A DNA stretch of 64,000 bases from Microbacterium sp. T2.11-28 (GCF_950097975.1 NZ_CATNHF010000023.1:248001-312000), one strand, 5' to 3'; shown: positions 34,776-46,039, numbered from the stretch's first letter. The notes: generated by a model from the sequence alone, not told the origin. Translations and numbers: made by a program.

Positions 34776-35953
34776 AGCACGATCCCTTCGATGGCGGTGC
34801 GGAGTCGGTCGGCGGCGACCTCGGGCGGCACGTCGCCGATCCAGGCGCCCATCGCCGACTCGGAGCCGGCGAGGAACTTGAGCTTGTCGGCCGCGCGGCG
34901 GGGGCTCGTGATCTGCAGGTTGAGACGCACGGTGTCGCGTCCGACGTGGACGGGGGCCTGGTGCCAGGCCGCGATGTACGGGGTCGGGCTGTCGTAGAGG
35001 GCGTCGATGCCGCGGAGCAGACGCAGGTACAGGGGCGCGAGCTCGTCGCGCTCCGCCTCGTCGAGGGCGGCGAAGTCGGGCACCTGGCGGTGGGGGAGCA
35101 GATGCACCTCGATCGGCCAGCGGGCCGCGAACGGCACGAAGGCGGTCCAGTGCTCGCCCTGGAGCACCACGCGGGGGCCGTCCTGCTCGAACGCGAGGAT
35201 GCGCGCGAACAGGTCGGGGGCGGTGCGATCGATGGACTCGAGCAGCCGCGTGGTCCGCGGGGTGATGTACGGGTAGGAGTAGATCTGCCCATGGGGGTGA
35301 TGAAGGGTGACCCCGATGGCCTCGCCGCGGTTCTCGAACGGGAACACCTGCTCCACGCCCGGGAGGGCCGACAGTGCGGCGGTGCGGTCGGCCCAGGCCT
35401 CGATGACGGTGCGGGCGCGGGTGACCGTCTGGGTGCCGAAGGAGCCGGCGTGATCCGGCGAGAAGCACACGACCTCGCACCGGCCGACGCTCGTGCGGGT
35501 GCGGCCGAGCCCGAGGTGGGCGAGGTCGTCGAGCCCGCGCGGCGGGTCGGCGGCCGCGGGGGCGTCGCCGGTGGCGGCGGCCAGGGCGGGACCGAACGAC
35601 GGCGACTTGTTCTCGAAGACGGCGACGTCGTAGAGCGAGGGCACCTCCGACGGGTTCGTCGGGGACTGCGGCGCGAGCGGATCGAGCTCGGCAGGCGGCA
35701 GGAAGGCGCGGTTCTGGCGAGCGGCGGCGACGGAGATCCAGTCGCCGGTCAGCACGTCCTGACGCATGGTCGCCGTCTCGGGGCGCGGCCCGAGGTCGCG
35801 GGCGTCGACGGCGCGCTCCGGTCCGAGCGAGGTGCCGGGATCGTCGAAGTAGAGGAGCTCGCGGCCGTCGGCGAGGCGGGTCGTGCGCTTCACCACTCCG
35901 GCGCCGAGGGTCTCAACGGTGGTGTCGGTTGGGCGCATCTCCGGCATGTTCAC
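34772..35953 (-). CDS. galT: Galactose-1-phosphate uridylyltransferase
   Basis: A 393-residue Leloir-pathway enzyme exchanging UMP between UDP-glucose and galactose-1-phosphate. The active-site HPHGQIYSYP holds the uridylylated histidine; SFGTQTVTRARTVIEAWADRT and the later HLLPHRQVPDF segment are also typical. The GTG at 35953 lies six bases after a TACCGT -10 box on the minus strand, so it is probably a leaderless start; ATG 35947 is the alternative. A LacI-type operator covers the start region and another covers the -35 box. Confidence 0.95.
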
Positions 35954-35990
35954 GATAACACGGTAGCCGCTCGGCGTGTTATCGTCAACA
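35947..35990. promoter_or_regulatory. galT promoter with two LacI-type operators
   Basis: TGTTCACGATAACA (35947-35960) and TGTTATCGTCAACA (35977-35990) are LacI-style palindromes with a central CG, 30 bp apart. On the minus strand -35 TTGACG (35988-35983) and -10 TACCGT (35965-35960) are 17 bp apart, so one operator covers -35 and the other the start codon of galT. The divergent LacI gene starts at 36067. Confidence 0.75.
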
Positions 35991-36066
35991 CGGCCGGTTC
36001 TTCCGGAGTCGGGAGCCGATCCGGAGCGGCGACAGGTGCCGGCACGGCCGAGGCAGAGGAGGGGCG

Positions 36067-37056
36067 ATGGAACGTCGGGTCTCGATGGGAGACGTCGCCG
36101 CGGTCGCGGGCGTCTCGGCGCAGACGGTGTCGCGCGTCGTCAACGACAGCCCCCGCGTCGATCCCGCCACCCGGGCGCGTGTCGAGGATGCGATGGCTCA
36201 GCTCGGGTACCAGCTCAACCGCACGGCGCGGGCGCTGCGGACCGGCCGCTTCCACACCATCGGGGTCGTCGTGGCGACCCTCGCCACCGTCGGCAACTCG
36301 CGGATGCTCGAGGCCGTCGCCTCGTCCGCGGCCCGTCGCGGATTCGCTCTCACCGTCGTCACCCTCGCCGGGCGGGAGGGCGTGGCAGGCGCCTTCGCCC
36401 AGCTGCGGGAGCAGGGTGTCGACGGCGCCATCGTGCTGAACGAGGCGACCGCGATCGCCGGCGAGGCGGCCCTGCCGCAGGGCCTGCGGATCGTCGCGGT
36501 CGACTCGCCGCGACCCGCCCCGGCCGCCGCGCCCGCGTTCGCGACCGTACAGTCCGACCATCGCGGCGGCGCCGCCGCGGCGACCTCGCACCTGCTCGCT
36601 CGCGGGCACGACACCGTGTGGCATCTGGCCGGGCCCGAGACCTCGTTCGCCGCGGGAGAGCGCGAGCGCGGCTGGCGCGAGACGCTCGTCGCCGCCGGTG
36701 CGGTGGTGCCGCCGCTCGTGCGGGGCGACTGGTCGGCCGCCTCCGGCTTCGCCGCCGGTGTCGAGCTGGCAGCGCGCCCCGGCGTGACCGCCGTGTTCGC
36801 GGCGAACGATCAGATGGCCCTCGGTCTGCTGCGGGCGCTCGCCGAGGCGGGCCGCGTCGTCGGCGTCGACGTGCAGGTCGTCGGCTACGACGACGTGGCG
36901 GACGCCGCGGAGTTCCGCCCGCCGCTGACCACCGTGCGCCAGGACTTCGACGCGCTCGGCGAGGCCGCCGTCAGCGCGCTCGTGGCCGCGATCGCGAACA
37001 CCCCCGCGACGCACACCGTCGTCCCGACGACGCTCGTCCCCCGCGCCTCCGCGTAG
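36067..37056 (+). CDS. LacI family regulator of galT-galK
   Basis: A 329-residue LacI-type repressor: helix-turn-helix and hinge at residues 1-60 (MGDVAAVAGVSAQTVSRVVN, LNRTARALRTGR) and a sugar-binding periplasmic-type domain from about residue 62. Its inducer is not visible, but position beside galT suggests a galactose-type sugar. GGAGGGG lies just before the ATG. It is divergent from galT across a 113-bp region with two operators of TGTTNACG-type palindrome shared with the region before the ABC genes, implying overlapping control with the second LacI protein at 38171. Confidence 0.92.
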   Translation: MERRVSMGDVAAVAGVSAQTVSRVVNDSPRVDPATRARVEDAMAQLGYQLNRTARALRTGRFHTIGVVVATLATVGNSRMLEAVASSAARRGFALTVVTLAGREGVAGAFAQLREQGVDGAIVLNEATAIAGEAALPQGLRIVAVDSPRPAPAAAPAFATVQSDHRGGAAAATSHLLARGHDTVWHLAGPETSFAAGERERGWRETLVAAGAVVPPLVRGDWSAASGFAAGVELAARPGVTAVFAANDQMALGLLRALAEAGRVVGVDVQVVGYDDVADAAEFRPPLTTVRQDFDALGEAAVSALVAAIANTPATHTVVPTTLVPRASA

Positions 37057-37196
37057 CCCCGCCCAGCCCCGCCGCCCCGCCCCGCCACCGGCGCCCAGCC
37101 CACCCCGTACCGCCCAGCCCACCGCGTGCGTGCGCGCACGAGAGGGTGGGGTCGGGGCGAGAGGGTGGGGTCGGCGACGAGCAGGGTGAGGCGGGA

Positions 37197-38170
<974 letters not shown>

Positions 38171-38174
<4 letters not shown>

Positions 38175-39247
38175 GAATCCTCCTGCGGGATGGGGGTGGG
38201 TAGGGGGTGCGGTCCCCGGTAGGGGCCGCTGGACTGGCGGGTGACGAGCTCGATGCCGACCTTGCGCTCCCCGGGTTCGAGGTCGCGGCCCTGGATCTCG
38301 TCGATGATGAGCGACACGGCCAAGGATCCCGCATCCTCGAAGAACTGGTGCACGGTGGTCAGGGGCGGCCAGAAGTGCGCGGCCTCGTCCATGTCGTCGA
38401 ACCCGACGACACTGACATCCTCGGGCACGCGGATGCCGCGCTCGTGGAGCGCGCGCAGGAGCCCCAGGGCCATCTGGTCGTTGGAGACGAACACCGCGCT
38501 CGCCTCGGGGATCTCGGCCAGCCGCAGCCCGGCGCGGTAGCCCGCCTCCGCGCTCCAGTCGCCCTGGAACGGCTCGGGGACGGGACGCCCCGCGGCGACG
38601 AGGGTGTCGCGCCAGGTCTCGGTGCGCTCGCGGGCGGAGTTGGACTCGGCCGGTCCGGCGACGTGCCACACCGTGGGATGCCCGAGGTCGAGCAGATGCT
38701 GCACGGCCAGGCGCGCCCCCGCGGTCTGGTCGCCGTTGATCGACGGCCGGTCGGGACGGGCGCCGGCTTCGACGATGATGCTCGGGATGCCGTCGGGGAA
38801 CTCGAGCGCCGACTTGGAGATCAGGTGGGACTCGATGATGACGATGATGCCGTCGACGGCGTCCTGCCCGAGTCGCGACAGCGCGGAGGACACCTGTCCC
38901 TCGGTGGCGTCGTTCTCGGTCGCCGGCTGCACCTGGATCAGCTCCACGGCGTAGTCGCGGCGGGCCGCTTCGGCGACGATCCCCGAGATCGTGCGGATGT
39001 TCCCGAGGGTGCCGAGCGTGAACACCACGACGCCGATCGAGCCGAACGAGCCGCGCCGCAGAGCGCGCGCGGCGACGTTCGGCCGGTAGCCGAGCTCGCT
39101 CATGGCGGCCAGCACCTTGCGGCGGGTGGGCTCGGCCACGTTCGGCACGTTGTTCGCGACCCGCGACACCGTCTGCCCGGAGACACCGGCACGCTGCGCC
39201 ACTTCGCGCAGGGAGACGGATCGGGGGTGCTCGTTGGCCAGGGACAT
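38171..39247 (-). CDS. LacI family regulator of the galactoside ABC locus
   Basis: A 358-residue LacI-type repressor: helix-turn-helix (LREVAQRAGVSGQTVSRVAN), hinge (RPNVAARALRRG) and sugar-binding domain. It is longer than usual by a ~15-residue C-terminal tail (PHPLPTPIPQEDS). The ATG at 39247 is used because the minus-strand -10 box TAGAGT (39260-39255) lies seven bases upstream. It is divergent from the ABC permease genes, whose promoter contains two TGTTGACG-type operators. galE follows with an ATGA overlap. It probably represses the importer and hydrolases in the absence of a beta-galactoside or arabinoside. Confidence 0.93.
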
Positions 39248-39280
39248 CAGCCTCACTCTAGGCCTTCGGACGAATCGGGG

Positions 39281-39336
39281 TTGACAGATGTTGACGTGAA
39301 CATGCTACTCTCGCCCCGACGATGTTGACGTAAACA
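39281..39336 (+). promoter_or_regulatory. ABC-operon promoter with two LacI-type operators
   Basis: -35 TTGACA (39281-39286) and -10 TACTCT (39306-39311) flank TGTTGACGTGAACA (39289-39302). A second palindrome, TGTTGACGTAAACA, is at 39323-39336, 34 bp further. Both have a central CG and match the pair upstream of galT. A LacI protein bound here would sit inside and just after the promoter. Confidence 0.75.
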
Positions 39337-39378
39337 TCGCCAGCGCCCGAACCCCCGACGAAGAGGACTGAGACGAGG

Positions 39379-40314
39379 ATGTCGACCATCGCTCCCGCGG
39401 TTCCCGCAGAAACGGCTGCCGCCGGCCGCCGCCGCGGACGTCGCACCACCACGCGGCAATGGGCGGGCCTCGGATTCGTGGCCCCGTTCCTGATCGTGTT
39501 CGCCGTCACGTTCCTCGCGCCCGTGGCGTACTCGATCTACCTCAGCCTCTTCCGCAACAAGCTCGTCGGCGGCAACTCGTTCGTCGGCGTCGAGAACTAC
39601 CTGCAGGCCTTCACCGACCCGAAGTTCATCGAGGGGGCGCTGCGGGTCTCGCTCTTCCTCGCGGTGCAGGTGCCGATCATGCTGGCGCTGGCGCTCGTCG
39701 CGGCCCTCGCCATCGACTCCCGCCGCCTCGCGGGATCGTCCCTGTTCCGCATCGGCCTGTTCCTGCCCTATGCGGTGCCCGGCGTCGTCGCCGTGCTCAT
39801 GTGGGGCTTCATGTACTCGGAGCGGATGGGGCTGGCGGGCAACGTCAACAACCTGCTCGGCTTCGACCTCATCACGCCCTTCACCCAGCAGTGGATCCTG
39901 GTCGCGATCGGCAACATCGTCACCTGGGAGTTCGTCGGCTACAACATGCTGATCTTCTACTCGGCGCTGCGCGCCATCCCGGGCGACATCTACGAGGCCG
40001 CCGCCCTCGACGGCGCCGGGCAGTTCCGGATCGTCTGGAGCATCAAGCTCCCGGCCCTGCGCGGCGCGATCGTCATCGCCACCATCTTCTCGATCATCGG
40101 CAGCTTCCAGCTCTTCAACGAGCCGAACATCCTGCGCCCCCTGGCGCCGAGCCTCATCACCACCTACTTCACCCCGAACATGTACGCCTACAACCTCAGC
40201 TTCTTCGGACAGCAGGTCAACTACGCCGCCACGGTCGCGATCATCATGGGCGTCGTCACGGCCGTGATCGCCTACGTCGTGCAGCTGCGCGGCAACCGGC
40301 AGGAGCTGCGATGA
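39379..40314 (+). CDS. Sugar ABC transporter permease (MalF/UgpA-like)
   Basis: A 311-residue integral membrane permease of the carbohydrate uptake (CUT1) family with about six membrane helices after a basic N-terminus. The cytoplasmic EAA loop is seen as YEAAALDGAGQFRIVWSIKLPALRG (about residues 205-229), the contact point for the ATPase. It overlaps the second permease by ATGA (40311-40314). The substrate is probably a galacto- or arabinoside, judging by the hydrolases downstream. Confidence 0.94.
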   Translation: MSTIAPAVPAETAAAGRRRGRRTTTRQWAGLGFVAPFLIVFAVTFLAPVAYSIYLSLFRNKLVGGNSFVGVENYLQAFTDPKFIEGALRVSLFLAVQVPIMLALALVAALAIDSRRLAGSSLFRIGLFLPYAVPGVVAVLMWGFMYSERMGLAGNVNNLLGFDLITPFTQQWILVAIGNIVTWEFVGYNMLIFYSALRAIPGDIYEAAALDGAGQFRIVWSIKLPALRGAIVIATIFSIIGSFQLFNEPNILRPLAPSLITTYFTPNMYAYNLSFFGQQVNYAATVAIIMGVVTAVIAYVVQLRGNRQELR

Positions 40315-41222
40315 CCGCCACGACCACCGTCTCGCGCCGCCGGGCGCGCGCCCTCGACCGCTCCCCGGGGCTGCTCGACCGTCCCCGCCGCTCGGTCGGC
40401 CTGACGATCGCGATGTCGCTCTTCCTCGTCTACTCGTTCCTGCCGCTGGCGTGGCTCGTCATCAGCTCGACGAAGACGCAGGAATCGCTCTACACGTCGT
40501 TCGGGCTGTGGTTCTCGGGTCCGTTCGCCTTCTTCGACAACGTCGTGGAGACGCTCACCTACAACGACGGCATCTTCGTCCGCTGGCTCGGCAACACCCT
40601 GCTCTACGTCGTCGCCGGCGCCGGCGGCGCGACGATCCTCGCCACCCTCGCCGGCTACGGCCTGGCCAAGTTCACCTTCCCCGGCAAGCGCGCGATCTTC
40701 GCGGTGGTGCTCGGTGCCATCGCCGTGCCGGGAACGGCGCTGGCGGTGCCCACATTCCTCATGTTCAGCCAGATGGGCCTCACGAACACCGGGTGGGCGA
40801 TCATCATCCCGTCGCTGATCTCGCCGTTCGGCCTCTACCTGATCTGGGTGTACGCGGTCGACTCGGTGCCCACCGAGCTGCTCGAGGCGGCGCGCGTGGA
40901 CGGCGCCGGCGAGCTGCGCACGTTCTTCACCATCTCGATCAAGCTCCTGGCCCCCGGGATCGTGACCGTCGCGATGTTCGCGATCGTGGCCACCTGGAAC
41001 AACTACTTCCTGCCGTTGATCATGCTCAACGACCCCGCCCTGTTCCCGCTGACCATCGGTCTGCAGCAGTGGAACATGCAGGCGACCGGCGTCGGGTCCG
41101 ACCCGATCTTCAACCTGGTGATCACCGGTGCACTTCTCACGATCGTCCCGATCGTGATCGCGTTCCTCCTGCTGCAGCGGTTCTGGCAGTCGGGGCTCAG
41201 CGCGGGAAGCGTCAAGCAGTAG
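40311..41222 (+). CDS. Sugar ABC transporter permease (MalG-like)
   Basis: A 303-residue CUT1 family permease with six membrane segments and an EAA loop LLEAARVDGAGELRTFFTISIKLLAPG. It pairs with the upstream permease to form the transmembrane channel. It is coupled by ATGA. No ATPase gene is in the locus, as is usual for actinobacterial CUT1 importers that share an MsmK/UgpC-type ATPase encoded elsewhere. Confidence 0.94.
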   Translation: MTATTTVSRRRARALDRSPGLLDRPRRSVGLTIAMSLFLVYSFLPLAWLVISSTKTQESLYTSFGLWFSGPFAFFDNVVETLTYNDGIFVRWLGNTLLYVVAGAGGATILATLAGYGLAKFTFPGKRAIFAVVLGAIAVPGTALAVPTFLMFSQMGLTNTGWAIIIPSLISPFGLYLIWVYAVDSVPTELLEAARVDGAGELRTFFTISIKLLAPGIVTVAMFAIVATWNNYFLPLIMLNDPALFPLTIGLQQWNMQATGVGSDPIFNLVITGALLTIVPIVIAFLLLQRFWQSGLSAGSVKQ

Positions 41223-41289
41223 GGGACTGCTGACCGTCGAACCATCCTCCCCAACGATCCGACTCCGAAGAAGCGGAAGGACACAGCAA

Positions 41290-42639
41290 ATGAGAAAGCG
41301 CACTCTGGTCCGCGGCATCGCCACCGGCGCCGCCGCCCTCCTGATCGGCGCGGGCCTCGCGGCCTGCGCCGGCGACACCACCCCCGGCAACGACGCGGAG
41401 CCCGGCAGCGCCGACGCCATCGAGGCGGCGCTCGAGGAGGGCGGGGAGCTCACCTACTGGACGTGGACCCCCTCCGCCGAGGCCCAGGTCGAGGCGTTCC
41501 AGGACGCCTATCCCAACGTCGAGGTCACCGTGGTCAACACCGCGAGCGCCAACGACAACAACCTCAAGCTCCAGAACGCGATCGCCGCCGGGTCGGGCGC
41601 CCCCGACGTCGTGCAGGTCGAGTACCAGTCGCTGCCGCAGTTCATCCTCTCCGACTCGCTCCTGGACCTCACCGACTACGGCTTCGGCGAGCTCGAGGAC
41701 CTGTACACCCCCGGCCCGTGGGGCGCGGTCGCCCAGCAGGGCGGCATCTGGGGCCTCCCGCAGGACTCGGGCCCGATGGCGCTGTTCTACAACAAGCGCG
41801 TCTTCGACGAGTTCGGCCTCGAGGTCCCGACCACCTGGGACGAGTACATCGAGGCGGGCCGCGCCCTGCAGGCCGCCGACCCCGAGTACTTCATCACCAA
41901 CGACTCCGGCACCGACGCCGGCTTCGGCACGTCGATGATCTGGCAGGCCGGCGGGCGTCCCTTCCAGGCGGACGGCGAGAACATCACCGTCGACCTCGCC
42001 GACGAGGGCACCCAGAAGTGGGCGAGCACGTGGGACACCCTCGTGCAGGAGGACCTCATGAGCCAGATCTCCGGCTGGACCGACGAGTGGTTCGCGGGCC
42101 TGGCCAGCGGCAAGATCGCGACGCTGCCGATCGGCGCGTGGATGCCGGGCGTGTTCGAGTCGGGCGCTGCCGACGGCGCCGGCGACTGGCGCGTCGCGCC
42201 GATGCCGACCTACGACGGCGGCGCGGCGGTCACGGCCGAGAACGGCGGCAGCTCGGAGGCGGTGACCAAGCAGTCGAAGAACCCTGCACTGGCGGCCGGC
42301 TTCCTCAAGTGGCTCAACTCGTCCGAGGACTCCATCGACGTGTTCCTCGAGAGCGGCGGGTTCCCGGCCACGGTCGCCGACCTCAACTCGGACGACTTCC
42401 TCAACTACGAGTCGGACTACTTCGGCGGTCAGAAGATCAACGAGGTGCTCGTCGAGGCGGCCAACTCGGTCAGCACCGGATGGCAGTACCTGCCCTGGCA
42501 GTCCTACGCCAACAGCATCTACGCCGACACCGTCGGACAGGCCTACCTGAACAAGACGTCCATCGCCGACGGCCTCGCCGCGTGGCAGCAGCAGAACGTG
42601 ACGTACGGCTCGGAGCAGGGCTTCACCGTCTCGGAGTGA
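41290..42639 (+). CDS. Sugar-binding lipoprotein of the galactoside importer
   Basis: A 449-residue extracellular solute-binding protein (family 1). The signal peptide ends in a lipobox, L-A-A-C with Cys26 (AGLAACAGD), so it is anchored to the membrane outer face. The mature part starts with an acidic linker and the ELTYWTWTPSAEAQVEAF type N-domain. GGAAGGA lies upstream of the ATG. It delivers a sugar to the two upstream permeases. A perfect 15-bp hairpin (42662-42697) after the stop may hold its mRNA or lower read-through into the hydrolases. Confidence 0.93.
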   Translation: MRKRTLVRGIATGAAALLIGAGLAACAGDTTPGNDAEPGSADAIEAALEEGGELTYWTWTPSAEAQVEAFQDAYPNVEVTVVNTASANDNNLKLQNAIAAGSGAPDVVQVEYQSLPQFILSDSLLDLTDYGFGELEDLYTPGPWGAVAQQGGIWGLPQDSGPMALFYNKRVFDEFGLEVPTTWDEYIEAGRALQAADPEYFITNDSGTDAGFGTSMIWQAGGRPFQADGENITVDLADEGTQKWASTWDTLVQEDLMSQISGWTDEWFAGLASGKIATLPIGAWMPGVFESGAADGAGDWRVAPMPTYDGGAAVTAENGGSSEAVTKQSKNPALAAGFLKWLNSSEDSIDVFLESGGFPATVADLNSDDFLNYESDYFGGQKINEVLVEAANSVSTGWQYLPWQSYANSIYADTVGQAYLNKTSIADGLAAWQQQNVTYGSEQGFTVSE

Positions 42640-42661
42640 CTTCGTCCCCCGGGACGTCCCA

Positions 42662-42697
42662 CGGGCGGCCGGATCCACGTCCGGATCCGGCCGCCCG
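42662..42697. terminator. Hairpin after the binding-protein gene
   Basis: CGGGCGGCCGGATCC (42662-42676) and GGATCCGGCCGCCCG (42683-42697) form a perfect 15-bp stem with a 6-nt loop, without a T-run. It could be an attenuating terminator or an mRNA 3'-end stabiliser between the binding protein and the hydrolases. Confidence 0.65.
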
Positions 42698-42747
42698 CCT
42701 CTGCCCGCCCCCCTCGCCGCCGCCTCCGGCCCCTCTCTGGAGTACCC

Positions 42748-44523
42748 ATGACCGCACCGATCTTCGAGATCGGCGACCGCGACTTCCTGCTCGACGGCTC
42801 TCCCCATCGCGTGATCTCCGGCGCCCTCCACTACTTCCGCATCCATCCGGACCAGTGGCGCGACCGCATCCGCTGGGGGCGGCGGATGGGTCTGAACACC
42901 ATCGAGACCTACGTCGCGTGGAACGAGCACGCCCCCGAGGAGGGGACGTGGGACACGACCGGTCGCCTCGACCTCGCGCGGTTCCTGCAGACGGTCCACG
43001 AGGAGGGGATGCACGCGATCGTCCGCCCCGGCCCCTACATCTGCGCCGAGTTCGATGGGGGCGGCCTGCCGGCCTGGCTGTTCCGCGCCGCCGATGAGGC
43101 GCGACCGGTCGGCGTCCGCAGCCTCGAGCCGCAGTACATGGCGGCGGTGTCGGAGTACCTCCGGCGCGTGATGGAGATCGTCGTGCCGCTGCAGATCGAT
43201 CGCGGAGGGCCGGTGATCCTGATGCAGGTGGAGAACGAGTACGGGGCCTACGGCGCCGACCACGACTATCTGCGCGCGCTCACCGACCTCTACCGTGCGT
43301 GCGGCGTGACGGTGCCGCTCACGACCGTCGACCAGCCGCACCCCGGCATGCTCGCGGCGGGCACGCTCCCCGAGCTGCTCACGACCGGCTCGTTCGGCTC
43401 ACGCGTGCCGGAGCGCCTGGCGGCCCTGCGCGCGCAGCAGCCGAGCGGTCCGCTCATGTGCAGCGAGTTCTGGTGCGGCTGGTTCGACCACTGGGGCGCC
43501 CACCATCACGTGACCGACCCGGCGGCCTCCGCGCACGAGCTCGACGCGCTGCTCGCGGCGGGAGCGTCGGTGAACATCTACATGCTGCACGGCGGCACGA
43601 ACTTCGGGCTGACCAACGGCGCCAACGACAAGGGCGTCTACCAGCCGACCGTCACGAGCTACGACTACGACGCCCCGCTGGACGAGGCCGGGCGCCCGAC
43701 CGAGAAGTTCTGGGCCTTCCGCGAGGTCATCTCCCGCTACGCGCCCGTGCCGCCGCTGGAGCGCACGGCGAGCACCGCTCTCGTCGTGCCCGAGCCTGCG
43801 CCGCTGCGTCCGATCGGCACCCTCGCCGAGGTCGCCCCGGCGGTGTGGACGACCCACGACGGGCTTCCCACGATGGACGCCGTCGGCATCTGGCGCGGCT
43901 TCGCGCGCTACCGGACCGCGCTCGCCGGCGCCGCCGGGCCGGCGGTCCTGTCGGTCGGAGAGGTGCGCGACCGCGCGTGGGTCCTCCTCGACGGGGCGCC
44001 CGTCGGCTCCCTCGCACGGGAAGCGCACGAGCGCACGCTGACCCTCCCCTCCGGGCGGGGCCTGCTGGAGATCCTCGTCGAGGACGAGGGCCGCGTGAAC
44101 TACGGCCCTCGCATCGGGGAGCCGAAGGGCCTGATCGGACCGGCGACGCTCGACGGCTCGCCGCTGAGTGCCTGGGAGGTGTCCGCCGTCGAGCTCGACG
44201 CGGTCCCCGCCGCGGAACCGGCGGGCGGCGACGGTGCCCTCGGCGCCCCGGGCGTGGGCGCGACGGTGTGGCAGGCGACGTTCGCCCTCGACGAGCCCGC
44301 CGACCTCTCCCTCTCGACCGCGGGGCTCGGCAAGGGACTCGTGTGGATCGGCGACACCTGCCTCGGCCGCTACTGGCGCAAAGGCCCCCAGGCCTCCCTG
44401 TACATCCCCGCTCCGCTCACCCGCGCGGGGGCCAATACGCTGACGGTGCTGGAACTGGAAGCGCTCGACATCGACGCGCTCCGGTTCCTCGACGACCTCG
44501 CCCTCGGACACACGGAGCACTGA
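42748..44523 (+). CDS. Beta-galactosidase, glycoside hydrolase family 35
   Basis: A 591-residue GH35 enzyme that hydrolyses beta-galactosides with retention. The N-terminal barrel holds the acid/base Glu164 (ENEYGAYG) and the nucleophile Glu240 (CSEFWCGWF); HYFRIHPDQW and RPGPYICAEF are family hallmarks. No signal peptide is seen, so it acts on sugars already imported by the ABC system. GGAG lies before the ATG. It is one base from the following GH51 gene. Likely substrates are galactose-containing oligosaccharides such as arabinogalactan fragments. Confidence 0.95.
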   Translation: MTAPIFEIGDRDFLLDGSPHRVISGALHYFRIHPDQWRDRIRWGRRMGLNTIETYVAWNEHAPEEGTWDTTGRLDLARFLQTVHEEGMHAIVRPGPYICAEFDGGGLPAWLFRAADEARPVGVRSLEPQYMAAVSEYLRRVMEIVVPLQIDRGGPVILMQVENEYGAYGADHDYLRALTDLYRACGVTVPLTTVDQPHPGMLAAGTLPELLTTGSFGSRVPERLAALRAQQPSGPLMCSEFWCGWFDHWGAHHHVTDPAASAHELDALLAAGASVNIYMLHGGTNFGLTNGANDKGVYQPTVTSYDYDAPLDEAGRPTEKFWAFREVISRYAPVPPLERTASTALVVPEPAPLRPIGTLAEVAPAVWTTHDGLPTMDAVGIWRGFARYRTALAGAAGPAVLSVGEVRDRAWVLLDGAPVGSLAREAHERTLTLPSGRGLLEILVEDEGRVNYGPRIGEPKGLIGPATLDGSPLSAWEVSAVELDAVPAAEPAGGDGALGAPGVGATVWQATFALDEPADLSLSTAGLGKGLVWIGDTCLGRYWRKGPQASLYIPAPLTRAGANTLTVLELEALDIDALRFLDDLALGHTEH

Positions 44524-44524
44524 C

Positions 44525-46039
44525 ATGACCAGCCCCGCGATCGGGACCGTCGACACAGGCCCCGGCATCACACTCGACCGGCGCCTGTTCGGCGGCTTCG
44601 TCGAGCACCTCGGCCGGCACATCTACGACGGGATCCACGAGCCCGGCCACCCGTCAGCCGATGCCGACGGGTTCCGCACCGATGTCGTGGAGCTCGTCCG
44701 GGAGCTCGGCGTCTCGACGATCCGCTACCCGGGCGGCAACTTCGTCTCGGGCTACCGCTGGGAGGACGGCGTCGGGCCGCGCGAGGAGCGTCCGCGGCGG
44801 CTCGACCTCGCCTGGCACGTGACCGAGACCAACGAGGTGGGACTCCACGAGTTCGCCGCGTGGCTGGAGAAGGTCGGCTCCGACCTCATGCTCGCCGTGA
44901 ACCTCGGGACGCGCGGCACGGCGGAGGCGCTGGACCTCCTCGAGTACGCGAACGCCGAGGTCGACACCGCGCACACCCGGGCCCGCGCGGCCAACGGCCG
45001 CACCGAGCCGTTCGGGGTGCGCATGTGGTGCCTCGGGAACGAGATGGACGGCTGGTGGCAGGTGGGCGCCCGGAGCGCCACGGACTACGGCAAGCTCGCG
45101 GCCCGCACCGCCAAGGCGATGCGCCGGTTCGATCCGGACCTCGAGCTGGTCGTGTGCGGCTCGTCGTCGCGCACCATGCCGACCTTCGGCGCGTGGGAGC
45201 GCGAGGTGCTCGCCCACACGTTCGACGACGTGGACTTCATCTCCTGCCATGCGTACTACGAGCCGATCGGCGACGATGCGCAGGAGTTCCTGGCCTCGGC
45301 CGTCGACATGCACCTCTTCATCGAGGAGGTGGTGCGCATCGCCGACGAGGTCGCGGCCGAGAGGTCCAGCGACAAGCGCATCATGATCTCGTTCGACGAG
45401 TGGAACGTGTGGTACCAGTCGCGGTGGAACGCGATCGAGGGCTCGCAGCCGCGCGACGAGTGGCCGGTCGCCCCGCGCCTGCTCGAGGACGTGTACACCG
45501 TGCGCGACGCCGTGGTCGTCGGCGACCTCCTCATCACGCTCCTGCAGCACGCGGACCGCGTGAGGTCGGCGTCGCTGGCGCAGCTGGTCAACGTCATCGG
45601 CCCGATCATGACCGAGCCGGGCGGCCCCGCCTGGCGGCAGACGACGTTCTTCCCGTTCGCCCTGACGTCCCGCCTTGCGGGGGAGCAGGTGCGGCGGATC
45701 GCGGTCGAATCCGCCACGTTCGAGAGCACGCGGTTCGGCGTGGTGCCGACCGTCAACGCCGTCGCGACCGTCGACGATGCCGGGATCAGTGTGTTCGTCG
45801 CCCACCGTTCGACGACCGACGCCACCGAGGTGCGCCTCGATCTGTCCGCTGCGGCGGGCGGGCGTGCTCTCACCGTGACCGAGGCCCATCTCCTGCACGA
45901 CGACGACGCCGACGCGGCCAACACCTTCGGCGACCCGGGCCGCGTCGCGCCCCGCGCGCTCGACGGCGTGAGGGTCGAGGACGGCGTCCTCGTGCTGCCG
46001 CTTCCCGCCGTGTCGTGGGCCGCCGTGCGCCTGAGCTGA
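44525..46039 (+). CDS. Alpha-L-arabinofuranosidase, glycoside hydrolase family 51
   Basis: A 504-residue GH51 enzyme. The acid/base Glu173 (WCLGNEMDGWW) and nucleophile Glu292 (SFDEWNVWY) sit in a TIM barrel, with a C-terminal beta domain from about residue 380. It removes arabinofuranosyl groups from oligosaccharides inside the cell; no signal peptide is present. It starts one base after the GH35 stop. Together they point to arabinogalactan or arabino-oligosaccharide use. Confidence 0.94.
   Translation: MTSPAIGTVDTGPGITLDRRLFGGFVEHLGRHIYDGIHEPGHPSADADGFRTDVVELVRELGVSTIRYPGGNFVSGYRWEDGVGPREERPRRLDLAWHVTETNEVGLHEFAAWLEKVGSDLMLAVNLGTRGTAEALDLLEYANAEVDTAHTRARAANGRTEPFGVRMWCLGNEMDGWWQVGARSATDYGKLAARTAKAMRRFDPDLELVVCGSSSRTMPTFGAWEREVLAHTFDDVDFISCHAYYEPIGDDAQEFLASAVDMHLFIEEVVRIADEVAAERSSDKRIMISFDEWNVWYQSRWNAIEGSQPRDEWPVAPRLLEDVYTVRDAVVVGDLLITLLQHADRVRSASLAQLVNVIGPIMTEPGGPAWRQTTFFPFALTSRLAGEQVRRIAVESATFESTRFGVVPTVNAVATVDDAGISVFVAHRSTTDATEVRLDLSAAAGGRALTVTEAHLLHDDDADAANTFGDPGRVAPRALDGVRVEDGVLVLPLPAVSWAAVRLS

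Noticed and set aside
37057..37196. Gene in the gap between LacI and galE
   Set aside because: GC-rich CCCAGCCCC/GGGTGGGG low-complexity sequence with weak inverted symmetry and no credible start or domain.
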